Shown here piece after piece: positions 32,397-42,643 of a DNA stretch of 64,000 nucleotides (position 1 is its first letter; each line of letters starts with the position of its first letter). Position numbers and translations under genes: made by a program. The notes under the pieces are model-generated. The model had not been told where the DNA came from. It was given only the letters and a program-made list of their open reading frames with translations, and made no database searches. This DNA is from Stieleria tagensis (lineage in GTDB: Bacteria; Planctomycetota; Planctomycetia; Pirellulales; Pirellulaceae): contig NZ_JAMYFE010000030.1 of assembly GCF_024129865.1 (NCBI RefSeq), positions 120,392 to 184,391 on the forward strand. The letters are read 5' to 3'.

Positions 32397-32990
32397 TTGC
32401 AAGGTCCAGAAACACGTCCGACTTTCATTGGCAAGCTTGCCGATCCCACTTGTGAGCAAGCTTGGAATGAGTTCGTGCGTCTGTACCACGACATCATCTA
32501 TCGCGTGGCTCGAGCGCGTGGGCTGCAAGATGCCGACGCCGAAGACATCACGCAGGAAGTGTTTGCGATCGTTAGCCGCAAAGTCGAATCGTTTGACTGC
32601 GCTGCGGCGGGTTCGTTTCGCGGCTGGCTCCGCAAACTGGCTCGAGACACCGCGGTCGATCGGCTACGGCAGCCCCAGCTGAATATTGGCTCAGGCGATA
32701 GCCAGGTGCGTCAAGCATTGGAGCAGCGTGACGCATCCCAGGACACCGCGACGCTCTGGGATGTGGAAGTCAAACGAGAGCAGTTGCTGAGAGCCTGTGA
32801 CCACCTTCGCGATCAATTCTCCGAAACCGTGTGGCAGTCATTCTGGTTGACCGCCATTGAAAACCTGTCCATCTCGGCGGCTGCAAAGCAACTGGGGAAA
32901 TCCGAAGGCTCTGTGCGCGTTGCCCGTTGTCGCGTCATGGCCCGATTGAAAAAAGAGGTTGGTTCCGATGATCGCTCGTTTTCACTATGA
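32397..32990 (+). CDS. ECF-type RNA polymerase sigma factor
   Basis: A 197-residue sigma-70-family factor. The start is TTG at 32397, behind AGGAG. Region 2 covers about 18-95 (FVRLYHDIIYRVARARGL, DAEDITQEVFAIV, FRGWLRKLARDTAVDRLR), and region 4 about 130-185, with LSISAAAKQLGKSEGSVRVARC as helix-turn-helix. This is the planctomycete style of ECF factor whose gene is followed by a Ser/Thr kinase. Here the kinase gene begins inside its 3' end (overlap about 23 bases), so they are coupled. It would direct transcription of genes in response to the kinase or its zinc-finger motif. Confidence 0.88.
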   Translation: MQGPETRPTFIGKLADPTCEQAWNEFVRLYHDIIYRVARARGLQDADAEDITQEVFAIVSRKVESFDCAAAGSFRGWLRKLARDTAVDRLRQPQLNIGSGDSQVRQALEQRDASQDTATLWDVEVKREQLLRACDHLRDQFSETVWQSFWLTAIENLSISAAAKQLGKSEGSVRVARCRVMARLKKEVGSDDRSFSL

Positions 32991-35322
32991 CCGCAGTCAA
33001 TTGCAAGCGTTTCTTGACGAAGACCCGTCGGCTGAGCCGGAAGAAATCCAATCCCATATCGAGACATGCTCGCAGTGCCAGGCGGAACTCGAAACGCTTG
33101 CCCAAGCAAACTTCGATTGGGATCAAGCGACACGGTTGCTGGGCGTTGAGCCGCTCTCACCAACGGCGTGGTCCAGTCAACCAATGGTGGAAGACAACTG
33201 TTCTTCCATCCTGCAGTCCACCGATCACGCCGGATCGCTCGGTCGCTTCGCCCGCTACGAGATCATGGAAATTCTTGGTCGTGGCGGCATGGGCGTGGTG
33301 ATGCGAGGCTACGACACGTCGCTCAACCGTCATTCCGCGATCAAAGTGCTCGCGCCGGAGTTGGCCAGCAGTGCCGCGGCCCGCAAACGATTCTCGCGAG
33401 AAGCTAAAAGCGCCGCGGCCGTCGTGCATCCACATGTCGTCCCGATTCAAACCGTCGACGAACACCATGGCATTCCCTATCTGGTCATGCCAGTCGTCGA
33501 AGGGAAAAGCGTTGATGCTCGGGTGCGTGACTCGGGGCCACTGAGCGTCATCGAAACGGTTCGTATCGCGGCTCAAATCGCCGAAGGCTTGGCAGCCGCC
33601 CATGACCAAGGATTGGTTCACCGCGACATCAAACCCGCCAACGTGCTGCTAGAGAATGGCGTTGAACGTGTTCAAATCACTGACTTTGGTCTCGCTCGAG
33701 CCGTCGATGATGCCAGCATGACGCGCAGCGGTGTGATCGCCGGCACGCCTCAATACATGTCGCCTGAACAAGCACATGGCGATGCGATCGACCATCGCAG
33801 CGACCTGTTCTCACTCGGCAGTCTGATCTACTTCATGCTCACCGGCCGCAGCCCCTTTCGTGCCGAAACCACGATGGGCGTCCTGAACCGAATCGTCAAC
33901 GACCAGCCGCGTTCTTTGCAAAGCGTCAACGCCGAAGTCCCTGAGTGGTTGGAGCGGATCGTCACCAAATTGCTCTCGAAATCGCCCGATGATCGTTACC
34001 AAACCGCAGCCGAAGTCGCAGCGGTATTCCAGGACTGGCACGCCCACTTGCAGCAACCGGATGGGGTGAATCGTCCCGCACTGCCCGCGGAACTGCCCGC
34101 GGCATTCGTCGCGGGCTCCACGAACCATTCGGTGTCGATGGCAACCGACAACGGTTCAGGCATCGGCCGTCTGCCTCGCTGGTTGGTCGCCACCGCCGTG
34201 CTGGCCTTGTTTGCCTTTGCCGGTGCGGTCGTCTATCTGGAAACCAGCAAGGGTACGCTGCGAATCGAAAGCAACGCTGACAACCAAGTGCCGATTGTGA
34301 TTCGGCAAAATGGCAAGGTGGTCGACGAATTGACGGTCTCTCAAGCCGGGGCAACCGCCCGGCTACGTGCCGGAGAGTATTCGATCGAACTGAATGCTGA
34401 AGACGCATCGATCAAGCTGGATCACAACCAAGTCACAATCGAGGCGGGAGGCCAGTGGGTGGCACGCATCGAGATGAAACGTGAATCAACGTCGGATGAT
34501 CAGAACCGCGATCCTAGCGATGTTCGACAGGCCGCGGTGGAAGACACGAGGAATGGTAGACACGAGGCCGCGCTTGAAAAAATTCTGTGGTGTTGGCAGC
34601 ACGGCGTACAAGCCGAACCGTCTTGGTCCGCGGTTCGGCGCTCGTTCCTGCTCTCCGACTGGATTAACCTAGCCGACTCGTCGCCTGCCGCACTCGAAAA
34701 ACTAAAGTCGATCCGGGATGAACTGCAAAAACGCTTGGTCTCGGCAGATCAACCTCGCGTCAACGCAGACGACTTTGCCGACCTGGTGGCTATTCACCGG
34801 GTGCTTCGCGAAGAACCTCGCAGCATCCAAACGTATCTGCAACTTGATCCGCGCGATCAACAACGACTTTATTTTTACTTGCCCTACTGCCCGACAACCA
34901 ACAAGCCAGAAGCGAACAATTGCAAACAATGCCACCGAGCGTATCCCAGCCTGAAACCAACGCTTGGCGTTGAGCAGACAGAACCGCCGAAGATCTCTCC
35001 GTTCACTCGAATGGAAATTGAGGATGATCGTGTCGTTGTGACCTTCGATTCCAAACAATATGAACTGCTAGGCATCGACCAATTTCCAATGGAGGAACTG
35101 GCAAAGAAAACGCGAGATCGCTATGGCAAAAAGTGGAAGAAACGATTGAGCGAAGACCTGGTCGAAGTCTTTTGGCAACTGGGGCATTTCCCCGGCGAGA
35201 CCGTCGATCTTCGCCTTCGATCGCTAGAAACCGATGACGAATTGTCGATCAAGAACGCCAAGATGACATCGCAGAATCGTTTGGATCTCTACCTCGACAA
35301 CGAACACAACCAACCGGAATAA
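32968..35322 (+). CDS. Ser/Thr protein kinase with anti-sigma-like zinc motif and outer domain
   Basis: A 784-residue membrane kinase from ATG 32968. Residues 30-37 carry HxxxCxxC (H30, C34, C37), the ZAS motif of zinc anti-sigma factors. The PknB-like kinase domain spans about 97-360: glycine loop GRGGMGVV, Lys126, HRD 218-220, DFG 239-241, SPEQ. A single membrane segment lies at about 405-424. The outer part has a short beta region (440-500), a helical region, and CPTTNKPEANNCKQCH with C641 and a CxxCH motif at 652-656. The partner sigma gene overlaps upstream. Function is probably signal sensing linked to the sigma factor; the CxxCH could bind heme or zinc. Confidence 0.88.
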   Translation: MIARFHYDRSQLQAFLDEDPSAEPEEIQSHIETCSQCQAELETLAQANFDWDQATRLLGVEPLSPTAWSSQPMVEDNCSSILQSTDHAGSLGRFARYEIMEILGRGGMGVVMRGYDTSLNRHSAIKVLAPELASSAAARKRFSREAKSAAAVVHPHVVPIQTVDEHHGIPYLVMPVVEGKSVDARVRDSGPLSVIETVRIAAQIAEGLAAAHDQGLVHRDIKPANVLLENGVERVQITDFGLARAVDDASMTRSGVIAGTPQYMSPEQAHGDAIDHRSDLFSLGSLIYFMLTGRSPFRAETTMGVLNRIVNDQPRSLQSVNAEVPEWLERIVTKLLSKSPDDRYQTAAEVAAVFQDWHAHLQQPDGVNRPALPAELPAAFVAGSTNHSVSMATDNGSGIGRLPRWLVATAVLALFAFAGAVVYLETSKGTLRIESNADNQVPIVIRQNGKVVDELTVSQAGATARLRAGEYSIELNAEDASIKLDHNQVTIEAGGQWVARIEMKRESTSDDQNRDPSDVRQAAVEDTRNGRHEAALEKILWCWQHGVQAEPSWSAVRRSFLLSDWINLADSSPAALEKLKSIRDELQKRLVSADQPRVNADDFADLVAIHRVLREEPRSIQTYLQLDPRDQQRLYFYLPYCPTTNKPEANNCKQCHRAYPSLKPTLGVEQTEPPKISPFTRMEIEDDRVVVTFDSKQYELLGIDQFPMEELAKKTRDRYGKKWKKRLSEDLVEVFWQLGHFPGETVDLRLRSLETDDELSIKNAKMTSQNRLDLYLDNEHNQPE

Positions 35323-35573
35323 ATTCGGTGGGCGAATAAAAACCCAGACGACACTCACCCAACTCCAATCGTCGCTCAGAAAACCAGGTCTACTGGTATG
35401 TGCAATTAGCGGAACTGAGTGTCGCTGGGCAATGGACGCTAGAATGCCTGGCGGTACCCGCTGACCCAATTGTTGCAAGCGGAAATTGACCGTCGTCTCA
35501 CCTTTTTTCTGCGCCGCGCTGCGATTGAATGAGGCGAGGACTTGGCGATCGGAATCTTAAAAAAGGTTGTTCG

Positions 35574-37079
35574 ATGATGCGTGGTTTGATCGTTGTTGCT
35601 GGACTGTTACTCGCGTCCTGGACAATCAATTGTAGATCGTCACTACGGGCCGGTGACGACGTGATCGATATCGGCAGTCGTCGTGAATTGTTTGTCGACC
35701 ATCTGTTGATCGACAAACTCGACAACGTTCGCTTGGTGCTGAATCGGCCGCGAGACGAAGGCATCGTGATGCCATTCGACAAACCGTGGGAAGGTCCATT
35801 TTGTGGATACTGCACGGTGATCAAGGAAGGCGATCTGTATCGGTTGTATTATCGTGGCAGCCCCGTCGGCGGAGCGGACGGCAATTCGGGTGAATCCTAT
35901 TGCTATGCCGAATCCAGTGACGGAGTCAGCTGGACAAAGCCCGAATTGAATCTCTATGAGTTCCAGGGCAGCACAAAGAACAACATCGTGCTGGCTGATG
36001 CGGCGCCGGTCACCCACAACTTCTGCCCAATGCTTGATGATCGTCCGGGCGTACCAGCAGAGGAACGATTCAAGGCAATCGGCGGTACGATGGCAAGCGG
36101 TTTGATCGCGATGGCATCGGCCGATGGCATTCATTGGCAGAGGATGCGTGAGGAACCAGTGATGACCACATCCATGGTTCCGTACGACTACATGTTTGAT
36201 TCACAGAACCTCGCGTTTTGGTCTACGTCGGAAAACAAGTACCTGTGTTACTTCCGAGTCTTCGCGGACGGGATCCGCCGCATCTGCCGAACAACCAGCG
36301 ACGACTTTGTGAACTGGTCACCCCCGACGTTGATGGAATACCGGCACCACGGCGGTGAAGCTCCGATCGAACATCTCTACACCAACCAAACACATCCCTA
36401 TTTCCGTGCTCCACATCTGTACGTCTCGGTTGCAGCTCGCTTCATGCCGGGGCGTCAAGTGCTTTCCGAAGTGCAAGCTAAAGCAATCAACGTTTCTCCC
36501 CAGTACTTCAAAGATACTTCAGACGCCGTCTTGATGACTTCGCGCGGTGGGCATTTCTATGACCGAACGTTCCTGGAGGGATTCGTTCGTCCCGGCATCG
36601 GTGCGCAAAACTGGGTGTCCAGAACAAACTATCCTGCTCTGAATATTGTGCAGACGGGCGCCACCGAGATGTCGGTCTACCTAAACCAGGACTATGCACA
36701 ACCGACCGCGCACCTGCATCGGTACTCGATGCGAGTGGATGGATTCGCGTCGGCCCAGGCCCCGTTTAGCGGCGGCGAGCTGGTGACGAAAGTGGTGACG
36801 TTTACCGGTCGAGAGCTGTCGATCAACTTTGGAACGTCCGCTGCCGGCAGCATTCGTGTGGAAATTCAAGATGCCTCGGGGAAACCGATCCCCGGTTTTG
36901 CCCTCTCCGCAGCAATTGAACAAATCGGCAATGAGACACAACGTGTGGTGACCTGGAAGCACGGGAGCGATGTGTCGCCGCTTTCTGGCAAACCCATTCG
37001 ATTGCGGGTCGTGATCAAGGATGCTGACTTGTATTCGTTTCAGTTCAGCGGCGCCGATAAAACACTTTCGGCGAACTGA
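35574..37079 (+). CDS. Exported five-bladed-propeller protein, glycosidase-like
   Basis: A 501-residue protein from ATG 35574 (AAAAGG before it). The signal peptide is residues 1 to about 26. The body resembles the GH32/43-like propeller proteins common in planctomycetes: LFVDHLLIDKLDNVRLVLNR, GPFCGYCTVIKEGDLYRLYYRG, YAESSDGVSWTKPELNLYEF and LAFWSTSENKYLCYFRVF. The acidic residues that act in glycosidases cannot be assigned with certainty. The C-terminal 100 residues make a beta-sandwich-like part. It is preceded by about 250 bases without gene. Substrate unknown. Confidence 0.75.
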   Translation: MMRGLIVVAGLLLASWTINCRSSLRAGDDVIDIGSRRELFVDHLLIDKLDNVRLVLNRPRDEGIVMPFDKPWEGPFCGYCTVIKEGDLYRLYYRGSPVGGADGNSGESYCYAESSDGVSWTKPELNLYEFQGSTKNNIVLADAAPVTHNFCPMLDDRPGVPAEERFKAIGGTMASGLIAMASADGIHWQRMREEPVMTTSMVPYDYMFDSQNLAFWSTSENKYLCYFRVFADGIRRICRTTSDDFVNWSPPTLMEYRHHGGEAPIEHLYTNQTHPYFRAPHLYVSVAARFMPGRQVLSEVQAKAINVSPQYFKDTSDAVLMTSRGGHFYDRTFLEGFVRPGIGAQNWVSRTNYPALNIVQTGATEMSVYLNQDYAQPTAHLHRYSMRVDGFASAQAPFSGGELVTKVVTFTGRELSINFGTSAAGSIRVEIQDASGKPIPGFALSAAIEQIGNETQRVVTWKHGSDVSPLSGKPIRLRVVIKDADLYSFQFSGADKTLSAN

Positions 37080-37105
37080 AAACGCTGGCAAAATCAGCTG
37101 TTTGC

Positions 37106-37456
37106 TTAATTTGCCTGTGGGTCCATGGCAAAGAATAGCCAATCGATCACCGGTTGTAAAAATTCCACAACATCGACCGAAGCCACCTCGGAATGCTTGG
37201 TCAGTTCGTGCGCGGTGTAGCCGAGTCCCAGTCCGCCGACGATCGCGGTGAGCTGGGTACCGCCATGGATTTCAACGGCGCGATTGGAAATGGCACGCTC
37301 GGAATCCGTGTTCAAGCTGCTCATCAGGAACTCGTGGTTCAACGTCACTTCGGTGACGATGGTTCCGGGTTGAGAAAGTAATTCACGCCGGCGAAGACAA
37401 AGCGGACCAAGCGGCGTGTCCTCGCAAGCGAGTCTCTCGAAAAGGGGACGATTCAC
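37106..37456 (-). pseudogene. Truncated spermidine-synthase-like methyltransferase
   Basis: A 116-residue frame with the N-terminal part of a spermidine-synthase-like Rossmann protein: VTLNHEFLMSS, the SAM-binding VGGLGLGYTA at about 73-82, and VASVDVVEFLQPVIDWL. The frame ends at a TAA just after that, where the family normally continues for about 120 residues. The neighbouring gene ends only 26 bases beyond, so the rest is missing rather than frameshifted. Probably a remnant, or a short active-site-lacking protein. Confidence 0.6.
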
Positions 37457-37532
37457 ATGATTCCTTGCGTCGGATTGGCGGGAAGTAAACGGAGTGGTTT
37501 CGAGCGGGGTGATCCAATCCCAATCGCAGAGT

Positions 37533-38306
37533 TCACGGTCGGATCACAGCAACACGGCTTCCCGAGTGTCCATGGCGTTTGACAACCAGAATCATCGTCG
37601 ATCGCCCCCGCTGGGGATCCAGAATCTCCTCCACCTCATACATCGAATCCAACAGTTTCGGGTTCGCGGCGGCTGCCCCGGTTGCTTCGCACACTCGCAT
37701 GTTACCACCCGGCGTCGATTGCGCGACGTACGATTGCACCACCGCAATGTGACCCGGTCCGCGTTTGACCGAATTGCCTTCCATCCAGACCAGCAAATCA
37801 CCCTGGCGGACGTCATTCGGATCATTGACCGCGTTGGCAGCCGAAAAATACGAGGCGGCGTTCGTATTGCGAGCGGTCGATGGTGTGTTCGGTTTCTTTC
37901 CACATGCGATCAGATAATTCGTCGCAAAACCGGAACAGTCGATGCCCAGTCGGTTGTCGCAGAACGTTTGAATGTTGACCTGAGTCGGCGAGGCAATCTT
38001 GCCAGAGATCACCGCCCATTCCAGCGCCCGTTCGTAGTCCGACGGCGACCCCTTGCCCATCGCCGCGGTCTTGATCTGTTCTTTGTGCGACTGATACCAG
38101 CGATGACGCCGACCGCCGCGAGTCATAAAGTTAAAATCCGTGCGCTGGTCAGTTCCCTCCCTCCAGTTCATCATGAAATACTTACGCACCGAGATGGTTC
38201 TGGGGACCTCGCGGCACATTTGTGCGACATCGTCATCTTCGATGACGTTCACCTGCAACTGCCGGTAGCGTTGCATGAATTGAAGAGGACTTGGCATCGG
38301 AGACAC
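37533..38306 (-). CDS. NlpC/P60-like cysteine peptidase-fold protein
   Basis: A 257-residue protein. The core has LGIDCSGFATNYLIA (Cys near residue 124), DVRQGDLLVWM, and GPGHIAVVQSY (His near 186), the Cys-His arrangement and spacing of NlpC/P60 and related amidase folds. There is no signal peptide, so it could be cytoplasmic or exported by another route. The N-terminal 100 residues are helical, unassigned (QFMQRYRQLQVN, VPRTISVRKYFMMNW). It might cleave peptidoglycan peptides or be an unrelated peptidase. It lies 76 bases from the truncated methyltransferase on the same strand. Confidence 0.68.
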   Translation of the reverse strand: MSPMPSPLQFMQRYRQLQVNVIEDDDVAQMCREVPRTISVRKYFMMNWREGTDQRTDFNFMTRGGRRHRWYQSHKEQIKTAAMGKGSPSDYERALEWAVISGKIASPTQVNIQTFCDNRLGIDCSGFATNYLIACGKKPNTPSTARNTNAASYFSAANAVNDPNDVRQGDLLVWMEGNSVKRGPGHIAVVQSYVAQSTPGGNMRVCEATGAAAANPKLLDSMYEVEEILDPQRGRSTMILVVKRHGHSGSRVAVIRP

Positions 38307-38872
38307 TCCGTAGGCGGTTGGTTTCTACACTGCGTTATCTGGCAATTCCCCAAATGGTTGAGTGGAAAACGTAAAGTTTTCGGATTTTCGTTGATCGCCA
38401 CCACACAGTTGTGTGAAGAGGCTGATTCGCTAGCAAGTCACTGGAGAGTGATTGGCCGCCCGCGACGTTCGTTTGCTTTCAAAGGAAATCTTGGAGCTCG
38501 CAACCTAGGGTGGCGGTTTGCTCGCTGCACTCACAAGACCTGACCCTAGGCTACGCTGTTTAACGCCGTTGGCGTAAAAAGACCGCTACCAGAGTCAAAA
38601 TCTTCGCCACACGGTTTTCCACGGTTGCGGCCGCTGGCCTGCCGCTGCGGTGACAGGCCTGCTCGTGCTAGCTCAAAGCCGTGGGCGAAGCTGCACCACC
38701 TCCCGGGGGCGGCCGAGTGAATCACGAAAGCGCTGGTTTCCAAACGCGTCAGCGATGCTCCGTTGTCTAGCACAACTGTCTTGCATCATTCTTGGCACGC
38801 TCAGTAGCATCAGCGTGACTTCAAAAATGAGGTCATCACGGACGGATTGATGAAAACGGCTGGAGGCCAAAG
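38307..38872. other. Intergenic region before the mechanosensitive channel
   Basis: About 565 bases with no supported gene. A minus-strand open frame at 38546-38773 has no start signal or domain. The last bases before the channel gene contain the ribosome binding site GGAGG. Confidence 0.5.
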
Positions 38873-41800
38873 TTGAATACTCGGAAGCGAACAACGACGC
38901 TGTTTTTCGTCGTTTTAACCCTGTTCGTTGCGTTCACGGCAGTCGGGAACGCAACCGCCGACCCACCGCAGCAAACCGTGGTGCAAACGGTCGCTTACGA
39001 GGTCACCACCGGACACCCAACCAGCATCGAGCAAATCGAACGTGAAATTGCCGAGTTGGACCAAACGGCCGGCGTCACTGCTGAAGTGAAAGTCCAGGCC
39101 AATGAAAATTTTCGAGCTGCGATCAAGAATCTGCAAACTGCCGCGGACAGTGACGCCCGCTTGAAAGCGTTTATTGCCGACGGTGAAACCGTAACCAGTC
39201 GCGCCGAAGACCTGAAAAAGCAACTGGCCGAACTCAAGGACAAGAAACCAACGTCCAAGCCGGGGCTGCCGCTTCCAGAAATGGAGCAACTGTTGCCAGC
39301 GACCGAGTTGCAACTTTCAGGATTCAAGAAAGCCCGCCAAGACGCGGAAGCCGACCTGCAGTCTCGGGCGCCACGGCGAAAAGAGATTCGCGCCCGCTTG
39401 GCTGTCATTCAAGAGAAGGTTGCCGATGCGGCATCACAACTAAAAACATTGGCAGGTGTCGAATTGACGCCGCAAAGCGAATCGTTGATCGCACGTCTGC
39501 TGACACGTCGAATGACGTTGGAAAAAGAAAAGCCGGCGTTGGAGGCCGAACTGGCAAAGTTTGATGCCGAAGAAGCCGCCAACTTAGTCCGGATGCGAAT
39601 GGAAGTAGCCAGCGCGAACATCGTCTACACCGAGAAGCTTGTCGCGTTGCTGCAGCAGCAGATCAATACGGCCCGCGAAGCTGCGGCTGAGGAAGCTGTC
39701 CGCCAGGCTCGACGAGAAGCCATCTCGGCGGATCCGGCGCTGAAAGTTTTCGCCGAGCAAAATCAACAGCTCGCTGAAAACTCCAAGGCGATCGCCGAAG
39801 CGCTTGCGGAAACAAATGCAAATCTGACGTCGTCGACCGAAACGCACGAGGACCTGCTCCGCCAATTCGCTCAAACCAAAAAGAAAGTTGATTCGGTCGG
39901 GCTGACCAGTTCCGTCGGAGCATTGCTGCGCAAACAGATGACGACTCTACCCGATGTCGGCGAACGCGTGCTGGCCGTCGCAGAACGTCAAAAATTGATC
40001 AACGACACGCAATATCAATTGTTCGAATATGAAGAGGACCAGCAAGAGCTTGCCGAAGCCGATAAAGCGATCGAACGAATCTTGGCGGACGCCAATCAGG
40101 ACTCATCGCGAAACGTCGCCTTTCTCAAAGCCGCCGCGGGCGATTTGCTGACGCGAAAACGCGAGTACCTGGATGATCTGGTTCGCAGCACGGGCCAATA
40201 TTTTGACACTCTGATCGAACTCGACACGGTCGACCAACAAATCATCAAGTTGGAAGCGGAATACGAGAACTACATCGACCAGCGCGTGCTGTGGATTCGC
40301 AGTGGTCCGGCAATCACCAGTGGCATCGAAATCCAAGAATCCGACAGATGGTTGATTTCGACAGGGAAGTGGAAGGAAGCACTGGCGCTGTTGGCTAGCG
40401 ACGTCAAACGCTATGCCGTTTTGTACGTTTTGTGCTTTTCACTGATCGGACTGTTGGTGTTCCAAGGCCGCTCGATCCGCCGGACAATCACCACTGTCGG
40501 CGAGTCCGCCGAGAAAGCAAATTGTCGTTCGATTGCGCCGACGTTACGTGGACTGTGGTTGACCGGCATTGTCTCGCTCGGTTTGCCGTTGGCGTGCCTG
40601 TTCATCGGTTGGCGTTTGAACAAATGCGCCGGAGATTCCGAATTCACGGCGGCCGTTGGCCAAGCAACCAAGATTGTCGGCATCCTGTGGGCCTCGATCG
40701 AATTGATACGTCAGGCATGTCGACACAAGGGTATCGGTGAGTCTCACTTTCGTTGGCCGGTCCAAACGACAAGCGTCTTTCGACGGGAACTTCGACGTTG
40801 TGCCGTCATGGCTTTGCCGATCGCCTTCGTCACCGTCACACTCGCATCAAGCGACGGGGTTCACGAACGCGGCGACCTGCAACGGATTGCATTCATTCTA
40901 GGGATGAGCGTTCTCGGGTTCACGGCGTTTCGGCTGTTGCGTCCGACCGGTTCGCTACGCGAATATTTCTCGGCGAACCCATCGAGTTTTGTGGCCAAAG
41001 TGAAGTACATGTTTCCCTTGACCGGCGTGGCGTTGCCAATGTCATTGGCGGCCCTTGCCGCGGCCGGTTACTTCTACACGGCACAAACCCTGTTTTGGAG
41101 ATTGTTTGCCACCTGCATGTTTGTTGCGACGCTCGTTGTGATGCGTTCGATCTTGTATCGAATGCTGTTGCTGCGCCGCCGTCATCTGAGCATGGAACAA
41201 GCGCGCGAGCGCGCCGCCGCAGCCAAATTGGCCGGCGAAACCGGTGGCGAGTCTCACCCGGTCGCCGGCATTGTGACAGAAAGTAAACAAGCCGACATCT
41301 CCGCCCACAGCTTGCAATCACGCAACCTGATTAGTTCCGGCATGATGGCGGTGACCGTGGTCGGATTGTGGATGATTTGGATTCAGGTCTTACCGGCTCT
41401 TAGCATGGTCGGAAACTATTCGCTTTGGGGCAATTCAAATGCCGTGGCCGCCACAAGCGTTTCCCAACTGCCAATGTCGCCGATGGCCGATGCAGCGGGA
41501 ACCACGCCAGCATCCACTGCATCGACCGACAGCGCGGCAGATGATACGCCAGCGAGCTCGGTAACGATTGCGGATCTCGCACTTGCCATCCTGATTGTAG
41601 TCGTCACGATCATCCTGTTCCGAAACGGACCCGGCCTGTTAGAGATGTCGGTCCTACAACAGTTACCGCTCGATGCGTCGGTCAGATACGCCATCACCAC
41701 CCTGGTCAGCTATGGGATCGTGATGGTCGGGACGATCGCCATGTGTTCCACCATCGGCCTGCAATGGTCACAAATCCAGTGGCTGGCCACGGCGTTGACA

Positions 41801-42406
41801 TTCGGTTTGGCGTTCGGATTACAGGAAATGTTTGCGAACTTTGTCGCCGGTTTGATCATCTTGTTGGAGCGTCCGATACGAGTCGGCGACATCGTCACGG
41901 TCGATGACGTGACCGGTGTTGTTTCGCGAATTCGAATTCGAGCGACATCCATCACCAATTGGGACCGCAAGGAATATGTGGTACCCAACAAAGAGTTTAT
42001 CACCGGTCGTCTACTGAACTGGACGTTGTCCGACAAAGTCAATCGTATCGTTGTCGAAGTCGGATTGGCGTACGGTTCGGATACGGAACAAGCACGCGAA
42101 TTGTTGCTCAAAGCAGCCAATGACCATCCGATCGTGTTGAAAGATCCCGCGGCGCTTGCGACATTCGAAGGATTCGGTGACAACTCGCTGAATCTGGTGC
42201 TTCGAGCCTTTTTGCCGTCGCTTGAGAACCGCTTGCAAGTCATTCACGAACTGCACACATCGATCGACCAGGCGTTCCGAGCGGCAAAGATCGAGATTGC
42301 ATTCCCGCAGCGTGATCTCCACATCCGTTCGATGTCCGGTGCGGCGGACCTAGGCCTTCAATTGGGTCAGGACGAAAAATTCGAGGAACACCGCGACGCA
42401 GCGTGA
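38873..42406 (+). CDS. MscS-family mechanosensitive channel, large MscK-like
   Basis: A 1177-residue membrane protein with a TTG start behind GGAGG. It has a signal peptide (residues 1 to about 30), then a long periplasmic coiled-coil region (about 50-480, rich in Lys/Glu/Ala/Gln). Several membrane helices follow (YVLCFSLIGLLVF, LTGIVSLGLPLACLFIGW, LMSVLGFTAFRLL-like segments). The C-terminus is the MscS core: pore helix LATALTFGLAFGLQEMFANF, then LLERPIRVGDIVTVDDVTG, TNWDRKEYVVPNKEFITG and the beta/alpha end domain. Such channels open on membrane tension and release ions during osmotic downshock. It begins a run of ion-transport genes. Confidence 0.9.
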   Translation: MNTRKRTTTLFFVVLTLFVAFTAVGNATADPPQQTVVQTVAYEVTTGHPTSIEQIEREIAELDQTAGVTAEVKVQANENFRAAIKNLQTAADSDARLKAFIADGETVTSRAEDLKKQLAELKDKKPTSKPGLPLPEMEQLLPATELQLSGFKKARQDAEADLQSRAPRRKEIRARLAVIQEKVADAASQLKTLAGVELTPQSESLIARLLTRRMTLEKEKPALEAELAKFDAEEAANLVRMRMEVASANIVYTEKLVALLQQQINTAREAAAEEAVRQARREAISADPALKVFAEQNQQLAENSKAIAEALAETNANLTSSTETHEDLLRQFAQTKKKVDSVGLTSSVGALLRKQMTTLPDVGERVLAVAERQKLINDTQYQLFEYEEDQQELAEADKAIERILADANQDSSRNVAFLKAAAGDLLTRKREYLDDLVRSTGQYFDTLIELDTVDQQIIKLEAEYENYIDQRVLWIRSGPAITSGIEIQESDRWLISTGKWKEALALLASDVKRYAVLYVLCFSLIGLLVFQGRSIRRTITTVGESAEKANCRSIAPTLRGLWLTGIVSLGLPLACLFIGWRLNKCAGDSEFTAAVGQATKIVGILWASIELIRQACRHKGIGESHFRWPVQTTSVFRRELRRCAVMALPIAFVTVTLASSDGVHERGDLQRIAFILGMSVLGFTAFRLLRPTGSLREYFSANPSSFVAKVKYMFPLTGVALPMSLAALAAAGYFYTAQTLFWRLFATCMFVATLVVMRSILYRMLLLRRRHLSMEQARERAAAAKLAGETGGESHPVAGIVTESKQADISAHSLQSRNLISSGMMAVTVVGLWMIWIQVLPALSMVGNYSLWGNSNAVAATSVSQLPMSPMADAAGTTPASTASTDSAADDTPASSVTIADLALAILIVVVTIILFRNGPGLLEMSVLQQLPLDASVRYAITTLVSYGIVMVGTIAMCSTIGLQWSQIQWLATALTFGLAFGLQEMFANFVAGLIILLERPIRVGDIVTVDDVTGVVSRIRIRATSITNWDRKEYVVPNKEFITGRLLNWTLSDKVNRIVVEVGLAYGSDTEQARELLLKAANDHPIVLKDPAALATFEGFGDNSLNLVLRAFLPSLENRLQVIHELHTSIDQAFRAAKIEIAFPQRDLHIRSMSGAADLGLQLGQDEKFEEHRDAA

Positions 42407-42643
42407 CGACTCGCACGACATGCCGTTTGACGTCAAATCAGGTCATGTTGGTTAGGAACACCACTTAAAAAAACACTGCAAGACATCTCGAGTGCGGAGT
42501 CTGGCCTGGTAGGGCGGCCGATAGCCAATCGGCTACAATAGTGTCAACCATCGTTACGAGACACGTTTTCTGTTTGAAAGGAGTCGCCAATCATTGCCAC
42601 AAAAGGCGCATCAACGTTTGGCATTTTCGCGTTCCTGTCGTTC

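Noticed and set aside
31526..32497. Minus-strand frame crossing attR
   Set aside because: It spans the attachment site, tRNA fragment and hairpin and overlaps the DUF3800 start; not a gene.
37494..38543. Long plus-strand frame opposite the NlpC/P60-like gene
   Set aside because: It is the shadow of the real minus-strand gene; the translation has no coherent domain and is His/Arg-rich as expected for antisense.
38546..38773. Minus-strand open frame of 75 codons
   Set aside because: No ribosome binding site, domain or good composition; probably intergenic sequence.
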